64,000 nt of DNA from Epiperipatus broadwayi (lineage: Eukaryota; Onychophora; Udeonychophora; Euonychophora; Peripatidae), in assembly GCA_028023455.1 (NCBI GenBank), contig JAQFVV010000037.1, positions 186,001 to 250,000 of the forward strand, read 5' to 3'. Under the pieces are notes generated by a model. It did not search any database and was not told where the DNA came from. It saw only the letters and a program-made list of their open reading frames with translations. Each line of letters begins with the position of its first letter. The first letter of the stretch is position 1. Below are positions 36,450-48,085 of this stretch, in pieces. A program made the position numbers and the translations under genes.

Positions 36450-39340
36450 TATAGCAATTTCTCCCTTCCTACTTGGAAGAAACTACCCTTACATAGATAT
36501 TTAAGTATTCTGGAATTTGATGTTTTCTTTTGCTTTTACAAGTGTGTCAATTGGAAATAACATCTGCTGAATGCAGAGCTTGATCTTCTAACACTGCTTT
36601 GCTTATTTTTCTTGGGTCCTGTTTAGATGTTTAGCATTCCATTATTTCTTTTTTGTCAACTGCTTGGTTCTTCTTCTTTGTCTGCTATGCTTATTTGTAT
36701 TAAGTCATTATCTGTTTTCAAGCAACAGTGATTAACATATGAATGATTTAATACTATTGCTTTCTTAAAATGTCTTTAAACAGTATTTCACCACCTACAA
36801 CAAATGTCTTTTGTTTTGTAATAATTTTCTTGAAGTTTTTACTAGAAAGAAGCATACTTGTATAGTTTTAAGATTTTTTTACAAATAGTAATTCAGCAGA
36901 AGTTTTTCTTGTCACAGCAATTGGGGTTGAATGTTGCTATAGCAACATATTAAACATGGTTTCTTGAAAATTAGTTGTTTTAATTTTATTGAGTGTTTTT
37001 TTTAAAAATGCCAACTGCATTTTCTGCCAAATGGTGTAAGAATATGTTTAACCCCCTATTCAGCTAAATATTTAATAAATTTTCTTGAAGTAAAACCAAA
37101 GCTATTGTCAAATGCAATGCTTTCTGGTAAACCAAGATATGAGAATATTTTTTGTATTGTTTCTTCCAAGCTCATTTTTTTTTACAATTATCTATTCTGC
37201 TCACTGAGAATATATGCATCTAAGACAACTAGAAATATATGACCATTAAACAGTCCAGCTTGACCAATACATACTTGCTGACATTGGTGAGTTGCCTTAG
37301 GCCATTTTATAAAATTTTTCCCTGGTAGTTTAGCTGCAGATTAGCATGATTTATATTTTTTAATAAAAATTTTCCAATTTCATTATTAATATCCGATCAC
37401 CAGACATAACCTCTCACTAATGCTTTAGCTCTGACAATTCCTGGATGGCTGTCATGAAGTAAATTTAAACCTTCTCACTTTCAGCCATTGATATGTAATC
37501 TTTGCATATCATGAGATTTGTTCTGGAATTCCAAAATAATAGTGCTAGATGTTTAAACTGTTTTGCGGGCCAACCATTACTTATCCATCTAATTAATTCT
37601 TTTTACCCATCATCGTTTTTAGTCCAGTTTGCAAATGTCTTACTATTTAACACATTTAAATAAAGAATGTCTATATAGTTTATTTCAATTTCTAGTCTAT
37701 TAGACCTTAGTTTCTTGGGCATTTGAGATAGTGCATCTGCATGTTAAATTGACTTTCCCCTCAAATACTTCAACTCATAGTTATATGCTGATAGAAAATT
37801 TAGCTGGCATAACGTGTGGGCTCAAATGTTCTGACATAGATCTTGAATTACTTGTCACCACAATAAAATTTCAACAATGTAAACATTAATGAAATTTTTC
37901 AATTCCAAATATTATAGCCAATGTTTCTCTATCTAATAGGCTGAAATTTCTTTTGGCATTAGAAAGTAATCTAGATGAATAGGCTATTGGCATTTCATTA
38001 TGCATTGGGTGAGTTTAATGCAGCCATTGAACCGTAGTCAGAAGCATCCATAGTAAGCATGACATCAAGATCATTATTGTTAGGAATGAGTAACTGTCTT
38101 AATGTTAGCAGAGATTTAGTTTCGTTAAATAATTTTTCATGACTTTTAATCTATATCTGATTTTGATTTTTCTTTAACAAATCATGTAATGGATGGACTC
38201 TTTTGGTCTTATTTTTTAAAAAAAGTTTGAAAAAGTTTACTAAACCTAAAAAACACTTGTGTTTCTTTGATGTTTTTTGAACGGCCCATATTTTCTCCAT
38301 ATCGGATTAATTTACCCTTTTTACTTATTACACATCTGAGAAAATATAGTTTTTGGGCATTCAAAATGCATTTGTTTTCATTCAGCTGATCACCAAAATT
38401 GTCTAGTCTCCAACAAACGTCATTTATATATTTTTTAAATGCTATCTCTAAAACTGCTTTAATGAGAATATCATCAAAATATGGGATAACCCCATCAAGC
38501 CTGTAAAATATCTATTTTTGTTTGAAAAATATTTGGCGCTATTGTTATACCAAAAGATAGACAATTACAATAGAATAGACTCACATAGGTCATTATAGTT
38601 AATAACTTTGGCAATCTTTCACTTCCTAGAATATTGGTTTTGCCCCTTTCTTAAGATCAATTTCAACAGGTTTAACTTTCATAACTGCCTCTTTCGCTAT
38701 AAATAGGTCTGGAAATCTGCATTTAACCATGTGTTCAATATTAATTCATTTAATTATACTAACTTTAGTATGTAACCCTGCAAATCATTCATGAGTTATA
38801 ATAGGATTGATTTTACCCCAAACTATATATAATGGCAAGGATTTATATTTTTCTGAAGAATTTCACTTTATTTCTGTTTACATCTTATGCTTGTAAATAG
38901 GATTTTTTAATGTGGAAAGCTATTTTAATCTTTTCTATTAAATTATTCCAGTCCTTACTGGACATTAATGATATGCCCAAGCCACTGTTAATTTTCATAG
39001 GAATTATTTTTTCCCTAAATTTAAACAGCAGCATTATTTACTAGACGATATTTATTTGCTATTTTTTAATATGGGATTTAGCTTGAGTTCTTGGTCAAGC
39101 TACTTGTTGCAAACTTTTATTTGACCTCAGAGATTTTCAACAAGTATTTGCTAGTGTCCTTTCAAGCTGTTGTTTGTGCACTCTTCGTTTTTTCATATAC
39201 GATTAAAAGCTATATGTCCACTTTTTCTACAGCAGAAACATAAAGTTTTTTACCTCTGTGGCCTTGTTTTACTAAAATTACTTGTATCTTGCTTTTCAGT
39301 TTTTTGAATAGCAGTTTTATTGCTGTCATTTACATTTATT
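36450..39340 (-). pseudogene. gag knuckle, RT, RNase H and integrase remnants of gypsy element 2
   Basis: Minus-strand frames, all broken by stops. Near 39240-39200 CFCCRKSGHIAFNR is a zinc knuckle with its last Cys lost. Near 38510-38320 LDGVIPYFDDILI is RT motif C (Y-F-D-D), followed by LNENKCILNAQKLYFL, the usual next block. Near 37745-37700 ADALSQMPKKL matches the end of RNase H (ADALSR.P). Near 36950-36870 STPIAVTRKTSAELLFVKKS matches the integrase C-terminal YR.TPH..TG.SPAELLFGRK motif. The family assignment is firm; nothing here can be functional. Confidence 0.82.
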
Positions 39341-39876
39341 TTTTGAAATTTTTTTAGACTACTTGAATATTTTTCTATAAGCTATCTTTCATTTAATTGC
39401 ATTTTTATATGTCAGATCTTTCTTTAATAACAACTGCTGTCTCAATTGTTGTTCTGATACCCCCCCCCCCCATAAGAACTGTTCAAAAAGTGCCTTATCT
39501 GTAAAATTTTAGTATAAGCAGTTTTTTTGCTAGGTCTCTTAGAGTTGTATTATATTCATATAATTTTTCTCGTCGGGAGTTTAATTTCTATGCCTAAAAC
39601 AATCTCAAGGTATATATATGTCTTGAAGGTAAAGGGTTCAAATATTCATCAAACTTAAAAATTATTAATTCATAAGAAAAATGTTCTGGCTTCACCGCTC
39701 TACACAAACGATTAATAATTTCAATTATACCTTGGCAAGTGAAACCCAATAATGCTATACTTTAATTTTATTTTTCCTTGATTTTATTCATAAGAAAATA
39801 CTTTCCTATATGTTAAGTGACTCTTACAGGAATCACTTCTAACTATACCGGTTTTGTCAATTATATGATTTGAATG

Positions 39877-40652
39877 CTGCAGACTCCCCTTCTACAAGGA
39901 CAGAAGTGATTCTGTGATATAATACATGTATAAGTGATGGACAATAAAATATTTGCTATCTATAGGATTTAAAAAACAAAGAAATTGATTAAGTTTTTCT
40001 TGAAAACTTGTTTTAATGCTTATTTAATATAATGTATACTTATAAAAAGAGTCAGTTCAACAAAGAATAGACAGATAATAAATATAAGGCGGCAATTCAT
40101 TTATAGTCTTATCGCAAAAAATAACTATTAAGCCACAATGATTCACTTTAAAAAACTAGCAGATGTATTAACTTTGTTGACTTGCCCCTAATTATAAGGA
40201 ATAAACTCATAGGCTAACGAACACATTCAGTATTTATAACCCTAGCTATTTTCTTCTCGAAAGTATTTCAAAATAGTAGTCTAGACCAGGATAGCCTGTA
40301 GAAAGTCCCCTAGATTCACTGCAGAAAGCCAAATTTCTCCTCAGGAGTGACTTTCTTGTTTACCATTAGATGATTACCTTATTCAGCAAACGACAAATCG
40401 CTAAATAAATATAATAATTCTTTTTATATAACTAATAAAAAAAAAGGTGTTTTACATTTAATTATCCCGCCTTTATTTATTTTAGCATTTTGACAGACAA
40501 CAAATAATTTTACTGGAATTTTTCATTACATTTACTTTCTAATAATATTAATAAATTACTGAATTTTATATCTGCAGTTTTTTTTTTTTACAAAATTTTA
40601 TTTTACATTATAGTGCAGAATTATATATACATATACTAATTGCTTGTATAAT
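39877..40652 (-). repeat. 5' LTR of gypsy element 2 (right copy)
   Basis: Partner of 34899-35660, with the same block order. On the element's own strand it precedes the pol remnant. Confidence 0.83.
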
Positions 40653-40904
40653 CTATACATACATAACACATATTTATGTATATGTAACACATTTATTGTA
40701 TTTTTATATTGGACTATTTCCATCATCTAACATGTATGTTGAATGTCTTTAGAAAAATTTAATTTTATTTAAATATTACAAATACATTCAACTGTTAGTA
40801 ATATCACAGCAAACAAGTTAGTATATATGCACCAACTGTAATATCACATCAAACAGGTTAGTAAATGCCAACGTTTCAAGAGGTATTATTCTTCCCCTTT
40901 TTTT

Positions 40905-41010
40905 CAGGTGTTGTTGGCCTTACCAGTGACAGTACTAGCATGGAATTTGAACCTGGGTCCTTAGATTCTTGAATTTTAAGGTAACACTCTAACCAACTGA
41001 GTCATTGCTT
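40905..41010 (-). mobile_element. tRNA-derived SINE, family 2
   Basis: On the minus strand, TGACTCAGTTGGTTAGAG (41004-40987) has a perfect D-stem (ACTC/GAGT) and A box, and GGTTCAAATTCC (40953-40942) is a good B box. The region between can form a CCTTA/TAAGG stem but not a standard anticodon arm, so this is a tRNA-derived repeat rather than a functional tRNA gene. No target duplication was seen. Confidence 0.6.
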
Positions 41011-42719
41011 GTATAATATATATATTGTAACACTACAGGAAAATGCAGGATCGTACCTGGAGTGGTGGTCACCAGTACATGACATCAACTGCTCTAAATT
41101 GATTAGCCATTTGTACCTCTACAGAAAAAATTGAGGTTTAAACCATGAGAGATCTGAGGAATTGTATTGTTATATTCAAGTTAAAAAAAAAAAAAAATTA
41201 ATCTCAAAAGGAAAGAACATAATAGATCACTCTGAAAGATCAGCATAGCTAATTATAAGTTCACCAGCACTCCCCAAAGGTAAAAATCATTCATCATCAT
41301 GAATGATCTACCAAAATAAATCAACAGTCAATCTTGTGATTGGATGTGAAATGGATCTCCTGTAGACCAGGCTAACAATCAAATCTTTGCCAGCTTGGGC
41401 AATTATTGAAAACATAGTTTGATGCACAAACTTAAGTGCTAATCCATAAGAATATAAACAAAAAATAATAATGCTGGAATATTAAAATATGCTGATCATC
41501 ATCAATGCTCTAGCCACTTAGTACCATTAATGTACTGGCCAACTATAAATTTAATTTCCAATAGAGACCAAACTAAATAAAATGTAGTGCATGGACTTTG
41601 AAGAATATCCTCTTCACACCAACCCAGGAATCATCATCATCAGGATGCCCATACCCTAAATATAAACTCCCTATCCCATAAAGTTGATATGCACAAATCT
41701 AGCTCAGAAATCAAGAACTCTATAATTTATTACTATGAGCAAGAAGGAAATCAATCAATATGCAAGGATGAAATAAATAAATAAATCAGTTTACTATAAA
41801 CAATCTTAAGCAATTCATGGGCTTATATAACTAATTTTATTGGGATCATCAAGAAAACAAAATAAAAAAATAAATCCTAGAATATAAATAGTCATGATAT
41901 AAGATCACACACATTGTAATTCATGAAACAGGAATTGGAAAGAATAAAGTAACTAAAACTAAAAAGAATATTTTTAAAAAACAATTATTTAATATCTAAC
42001 GAAAAAAAAAAAACGTTAGTAGATAATTTTCTAACATCCATTTCATCATAAAATAAATAAATAAATATACAGTTTGATAAAATTATATTAACCTAGCAAT
42101 TAATCTTTATTCATGGATTAATTTCAAATTCATTAGAAAAGATAGTAATCTTTGATTCTAACCAGAGAGCAAATTGAGAGAGAGAAAAAAAAACATTATA
42201 TTTATGAAACAAAAAGAGATTTTCTATTTAGAAAAATATAGTGTGCACACCTAAAAAAATATCTATAGCCATGGATTTCTTGTTATGGAGGCCTTATCAG
42301 TTGCAATTTTAGTTTTTCCTAATGGAGTTTCTTCTTGAAGGCTTCTAAATATGGGCTTGGTTAAATTTGACCTTTTCTGGGTCTGTAGCAATTCCAGGTA
42401 AATGAAGATAGCAATTTTTGTCCATTTGGTTTTCCTCTTGAATTTCCAGGTGAAACAGATGTAGGCAGAGACTTTTCATGCTCTTAGTTGAAGGAAAGTT
42501 GCAGACTGTTTAAAGGTGGTTTTACCTTCCCTACATTTTCTTCTAGTGAAGGTAAATTGCACGGAGGAAAGTGATGGCTAGCTTTTAGCTAAACTTAGCA
42601 TATGGTTTTCATTGTACAAACACTTTTAGTGCTAAACTCATAATATGCTAAAGTTTAAAAACTATAATATTCAATAGCTTGGCTTAGATTCTTGCTGTGC
42701 TATGCCACAGGTTGATAAA

Positions 42720-43235
42720 GGCTTCTGCTTCTTTCTTTTCAGCAGCTGGATTAAAATTTCACTGCTTTCTCTTCAACAACTAAGTTAATAATACCAAAAT
42801 CACCCTTTTCTTTATTTTGCTGTAATATACTATAAATACAATTTATCCAAACCACTTTGAACACTTTAAAACTTTTTATTGTACATATATTATATACATA
42901 CACCTATGTTTCGACTGTCCTGCAGTCTTCTTCAGAGCCAGTTCATTTTAATCTCTTAAACGTTTTCTTAAGAGATTAAAATGAACTGGCTCTGAAGAAG
43001 ACTGCAGGACAGTCAAAATGTAGGTGTATGTATAAATAAAGAGTTTTGTTAAAAAGTGTTCAAAGTGGTTTGGATAAATTGTAAGTTAGTAATACTTTCT
43101 TCTCCAATCAGCAGCAGGATTAAGATTTGATTGTTCTCTCCAACAGTTAAGTTACCAAATTTCTACATTTTTTTTTCAGCCACAGGATTAAGATTTGATT
43201 GCTCTCTTCAAGAGTTAAGATAGCAATGAATTCTC
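42720..43235. repeat. Three diverged ~75-bp repeats, split by a palindrome
   Basis: Units near 42725, 43095 and 43165 share CAGC.GC.GGATTAA.ATTT followed by a CTCTTCAA-CA/GA-GTTAAG stretch. The first unit is separated from the other two by the palindrome at 42838-43082. Confidence 0.55.
42838..43082. mobile_element. Near-perfect palindrome with hammerhead-like core
   Basis: Arms of about 115-120 bp (42838-42957 and 42969-43082) open ACAATTTATCCAAACCAC, with a spacer of about 10 bp. On the minus strand of the left arm CTGAAGA (42935-42929), a GACTG-CAGGA-CAGTC stem and GAAAC look like a hammerhead core. The right-arm copy has AAAA for GAAA. Stem I pairing is not visible, so activity is doubtful. 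No extension or target duplication was resolved. Confidence 0.6.
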
Positions 43236-46200
43236 CAGACACTTTGAGTATTATCACTTATTCAAACCCCCATATATATATATATTTAGGACAATCTTGC
43301 CCACAAGCCAATTACAATCTCTCTCTTACATTATCATTTTCATGATAACCAATTAATAAAATTTCATAAAAACGATTGTTCAGCCAATTCTCTCTTTAAT
43401 CCTAGAGATTGGAAACAAGTTAAGAACTTAAATTTAACAACATAAAATTCTTGACATTCCTTTATAATTAAAAACCAAATCTTTTTGCAAAAACAACAAC
43501 AACAAGATAATCTGTTAATTGCACTGATTTGATTTTTCTTTTTCATTAAATAGAAATAAAGAAAACAACTCTGATTAATTAAAATAAAATTTACAAAATT
43601 ATTAAAATCTTATATTATACTTTTCCCTCATTATTATTATTATTATTTTAAAAAATACTTTTAAATATATTTAATGTTTGAAAATTTTCATATTATCATA
43701 TGGGGATTTTATAAACATTTAGTTAAATAAAGACCCATAAAAAATATATATTGAAAAATTAAATTTTATTTTCTCCATTAATTGAATAATTTTTTTTTCA
43801 TTCTCAAACCTGAGGAACATGCTGTCATCTATCTAATCATTTATTTTTCTAGCATAGCTATGTAACCAACTGGTTACATTACTCCGATCCTAATTTGGGA
43901 AATGAAATTGGGTCGAACCACTTTCTTGATATTTTAGTTTGATTCAGCCAATTTCATTTCACTACAAACAAAATTTGTTAGTCATGCTTTGCTGTGCATT
44001 AACATTTACACAGACTCACGAGCTGGGATATATATATTTTTTAATTAAACCATGTTAGGCTATTTGGTCACTGGCAACTATCTCATTTATTTGATCTATT
44101 TTTATTTCTGGAGATGGGGTGACTATTAGTCTAATATATGTATGCCTTCATCCAGCTTCATGATGGACAGAAAACCTCATCACAGAACACAAGTTTGCTA
44201 TGCAACATGAGCACCATAAAAGCTAAAACTTCAGTTTAAGCACAAACACAACTTACTACCCAGAGGGCAAGAGAAAAAAAAATGACCAAAGGAATGTTTG
44301 GCCATGTGGAATGAACCCATGACATAGTTCTGTGCTTGGTAGACAATTCAGTATTCTACTGATAGAAATCCCAGCTTCTCTGAGGGGCTTATTCAAAAAA
44401 AGTTTAAACCTTAGGTAGGTGCAGTGCAGATAAAACATTGGAGCATCATGAACCCACTGCATCCCTATGTCTGTAAGAATATCAGCATTCACCATCAGCA
44501 CTAAAGGCAATGCTACAATACTTCCTAATGTTTACCCCCAATTTCTTCAAAGTATCTTCTTCTTTCATCAGTTTCATCATTTTGCTTTATTTTGTTTCCT
44601 TGGTCAGAAGTATAACTGACCTCTGCTTTGGGAGACTAAGGATCATGATTAGTTCTCTGATAATAATATGCAACATACATATATGCATACATAGCAACAG
44701 TATTTAGTGTACAATACAGTATATACAACACACATGCACATAAAACACATGCTTTGGGTACACAGTGTTTGTAAATAAATTAAAAGTATAGACAAAATTA
44801 AAAAAATAATAATATAGTAATATAGTTATTAACAATAAAAAAGAGAAAGCACATTTACATATATTTACACAACTGTGTGTTTAATAAATTCATTTACTTC
44901 TCTATTATTATTATTTTTATAAAATGGAGAATATAAGTCCTGTAATATTATTGTTCTGAAACCATTGATATATCAGAATCATCAAGTTTGAAATTGCTGG
45001 ACAGAACTTTTTTCTTGGAGAGTTTTAATTCTATCAAAAACATGATAGTAGTTTTGTTAAGGCTATAATGGATTTAGAATCTATATAGCCATCCTTTACT
45101 TGTAATGAATTGTTCGGTATTGTGTGTTCTGGATTATTGGCTAAATTTTTGGTAAAGGCTTAATATTTTTTTGATGCAATACAAGATAGTCAACCAGAAA
45201 ATTTTTATGATACATATTTTTCAGTCATAGATTTAAGGCTTTTCCAGTTTTTCTCAAAAAATTGTTCCTTACTTTGTTTACCACGTTAAATGTTTCAGGA
45301 GCACAAGCAATAATAGCATGAAAATGTTTCTCCCTATTTATTATTTCTCTAATAGAAGATTCATAATTTTGATACATATGGCCCAACTTCTGAATAAGAC
45401 TTCATTTCTTTTTTTATTAGATCAATAATTTTCATTTTCTCCTTTTCATGATTATTCTAAAAAAATACAATATTTTATTAAAGATATACTGTACAGAATA
45501 AAACTTTTTGAAGAAAAAAAAGCTAAAAAAAAAATTGGTACACATGGTTTTAATAACAGTATAGAACTGAACAGGTATAGTGTTTAAATTGCGAAGAAAA
45601 CATGATCACATAAATTAACATTTGAGAACGTGATATTTAACAAGGAAATTTGTTGCCACTGTAACAAGATTTGTAAAATTTAACAAGTTCGCAAATTTTA
45701 CTGTTTTTATTATTTATTTATTTACATTTTTTTAAATTTAAATTTGTTTTTGGATAGTATATAATTGAAATTGCGTAGTTAGATATCATGTAGTTCACAG
45801 TTCCACTGCACAGTGAAGTTACAAATGCTATGTCAAAGTACATGACTTCAATTATATATCTCCAAAAAATGTAAACAAAGCAAAACAAATATTAAAATCT
45901 GTAAATTTAATACATTTCATATCTCAAGCAGCAATTTTTCATTTCCAAGAGCCAGCAGCCGTGGAATGCCATAAATAATCAAGTTCATTAACCTACAATG
46001 GCTACAATCTATATGTGATGTAGCTATAAATTTTCAAATGCCTTAATTTTATATTATTTTTTAAATTTAACAGGTGTCCATCTCCGTACCTTTCTAATTA
46101 TATTTGTTTGACAAAAATTAAATTAGTTTGAATATTAATTTGCATAGTGCAAGTTTAATGTCTTATTTTGTTTTGGAGTTTAGCAGTATGTCGTACTGCT

Positions 46201-46479
46201 TGTAGTCTAAAATACTAAAAATTTCTATCTTCTGTTTTTTTTTCCAATCTGCGGATATTTTTCTTTCAACTTCTTTTATACAATTCTAATACTACTTTTT
46301 ATAAGTAACGCTTACAATAATAAAAATCAAAGGTATTTTATTATAATACCTGATTATAATTTTTAAGCTCAATTACAAGGCTTATAAAAATTTTGCATAG
46401 TGTTGCTTTTTATGTGGTATTTTGCAGTTTTTATAAATATGTTTTGCCAGTAAAACTTTAAGTCATTATATATGCTAAT

Positions 46480-48085
46480 ATGTCTAATCAGTCTGTGAAT
46501 AAAAGAAAGCTTTCTTCTGAACCAAACTTTCATTAAAAAAAAAAGTGTCCAATTGATCTAGAGTTTGAAGAATGATGGTTGAAAATAAAGCTAGTGATAT
46601 TGCTAATAATGGTTCTGAAATACCAGAATCTGATGTTAAAAAAAATGATGCTGTAGATTTAACAAGCAAGTTAAAGAACTATATAAACAACTGTGATAAT
46701 GAATTCAAATGGCCCAAAGAGCATCTACTAGCAAATAAAAGAATAAGCATAATATAGTCAAAACGTCATCTGGACTAAAGTAATGCAAAAGCTTGAGATG
46801 ATTAGATGATAGCCCAAATCCTGAAAATGTACAAAAACACTCTGAGATGCATTATAATGTGGTAAGATAAAAAAAAAATAGAACAAGCAAGGATAAAATA
46901 TAAAATTCCAAATCATATTCATCTTTGCAATATGAATTTATTAGAACTAAAAACATTTTGGGGCTATTGATCTATGTGGAAATATTAAAATCAGGCAATG
47001 AGAATCTTGATTCATTCTGATAGAACCTGACAAGAAATTTTTCAAACAACTATGCCTAAATTGAATTTTTACTTTGCTGTCTTTCTATTAATAATCCCAA
47101 TGATAGAAAAGAATAAGAAAAAAGTGATTCTGCAGCTGCTATCAGTAAGTTATTTGAAATGTTTAAAGAAAATTGTAAAAAAAAATTACATTTCTGGAAC
47201 AAAAGCTGGCATTAATGAAAAGTTTGTAAATTTAGGAGAAGAAGATTGAAAATTTATAAACCAAAAAAAGCCTAGAAAATACAGAATAAAACTTCTTTTG
47301 CCTCACAGATGCTTTAAACAGTTATCTTCTAAATGTGTGTACATTCAAGGAAAGGTTTTGACAATAAGACATTGAATGAAGAAAAATTTTTTTAGCATCG
47401 ACCACAATTGTTATTATACTGGTGACAGCAATAACAATACATAATTCCAACAGAAATATTACAGCAAAGAATTGGTTTACCCCCATAGAATTGCTCATAG
47501 AGTTACAAAAGAGAAGACTAAGTTATTTAGAAACTTTGAAAAAATAATAAATTCCTACAAAGCTTTTTGCTATCAAGATCAAGAGCAATAGAACGCATTG
47601 TAAATGGATTTCATGACAATATTACACTGTTATGTATACCCCCCACCACCCCAATATAAAGCTATACTAATAATTTCTTCCATACACCACTCTAACAAGA
47701 TTGATTGTAGCACTGGCAAATGGGAAATGGCTGCAAACCACAACTTGACAAAAGGAAAATATGCCAATTATTTACCATGCAGGAGAACAAGATATTAATC
47801 AATAGCCATTTTTTTCCAGACATTGAATATTTTAACACTCAATGCATTCATTTTATATCAAAAATATAATCATCAAAAATTCAGCGCAAGACTTCTAACA
47901 TGCAATCTCCAAAATGAACTTAGTGCATTAGGAAAGCCTAAAGCTACTGATAATGACAATGACAAGAATCCAGATAAAGAAAGATTTCTACCAGTCTCCT
48001 TCAGAATTAAAATGAAAAACTTTTTATATCTGTAGAATACGTAGCAAGCCAATTTGTGTGGAGCACATTAAAAACATTCAGTAAG
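46480..48085 (+). pseudogene. piggyBac (PGBD-like) transposase relic
   Basis: Recognisable blocks with several stops. INEKFVNLGEED then KFINQKKPRKYRIKLLL (about 47205-47285) matches the IDE.LV.FRGR..F.QYIP.KP.KYGIK core, with its first catalytic Asp now Asn. LNILTLNAFILYQKYNHQKF (about 47822-47885) matches the late L.MT..NAYILY motif. PDKERFLPVSF (about 47975) and LCVEHIKNIQ (about 48050) match the C-terminal R-H-F-P and cysteine-rich region. The N-terminal acidic part (46480-46760) opens MSNQSVNKRKLSS. TTAA ends were not verified. Confidence 0.72.

Larger units (their letters stand above)
34899..40652 (-). mobile_element. Ty3/gypsy LTR retrotransposon 2, inverted relative to element 1
   Basis: Direct repeats of about 760-780 bp (34899-35660 and 39877-40652) flank a minus-strand pol remnant. 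Allowing for a nested foldback at 35688-36438, the element spans the expected gypsy layout: on the minus strand 5' LTR (right), gag knuckle, RT, RNase H, integrase, 3' LTR (left). The LTRs differ clearly from those of element 1. They have diverged from each other by many substitutions and indels, so the insertion is old. Confidence 0.85.

Noticed and set aside
40905-41010. Functional tRNA gene on the minus strand
   Set aside because: The D-arm and T-loop are good but no proper anticodon arm or acceptor stem forms, so it was recorded as a SINE.
44256-44510. Minus-strand ORF and possible tRNA-derived SINE (GGGTTCATTCC box B)
   Set aside because: Only one plausible pol III box, no clear ends, and the ORF has no known domain.
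44940-45460. Lys/Glu-rich minus-strand stretch resembling a small regulatory protein
   Set aside because: Interrupted by stops and no family recognised.
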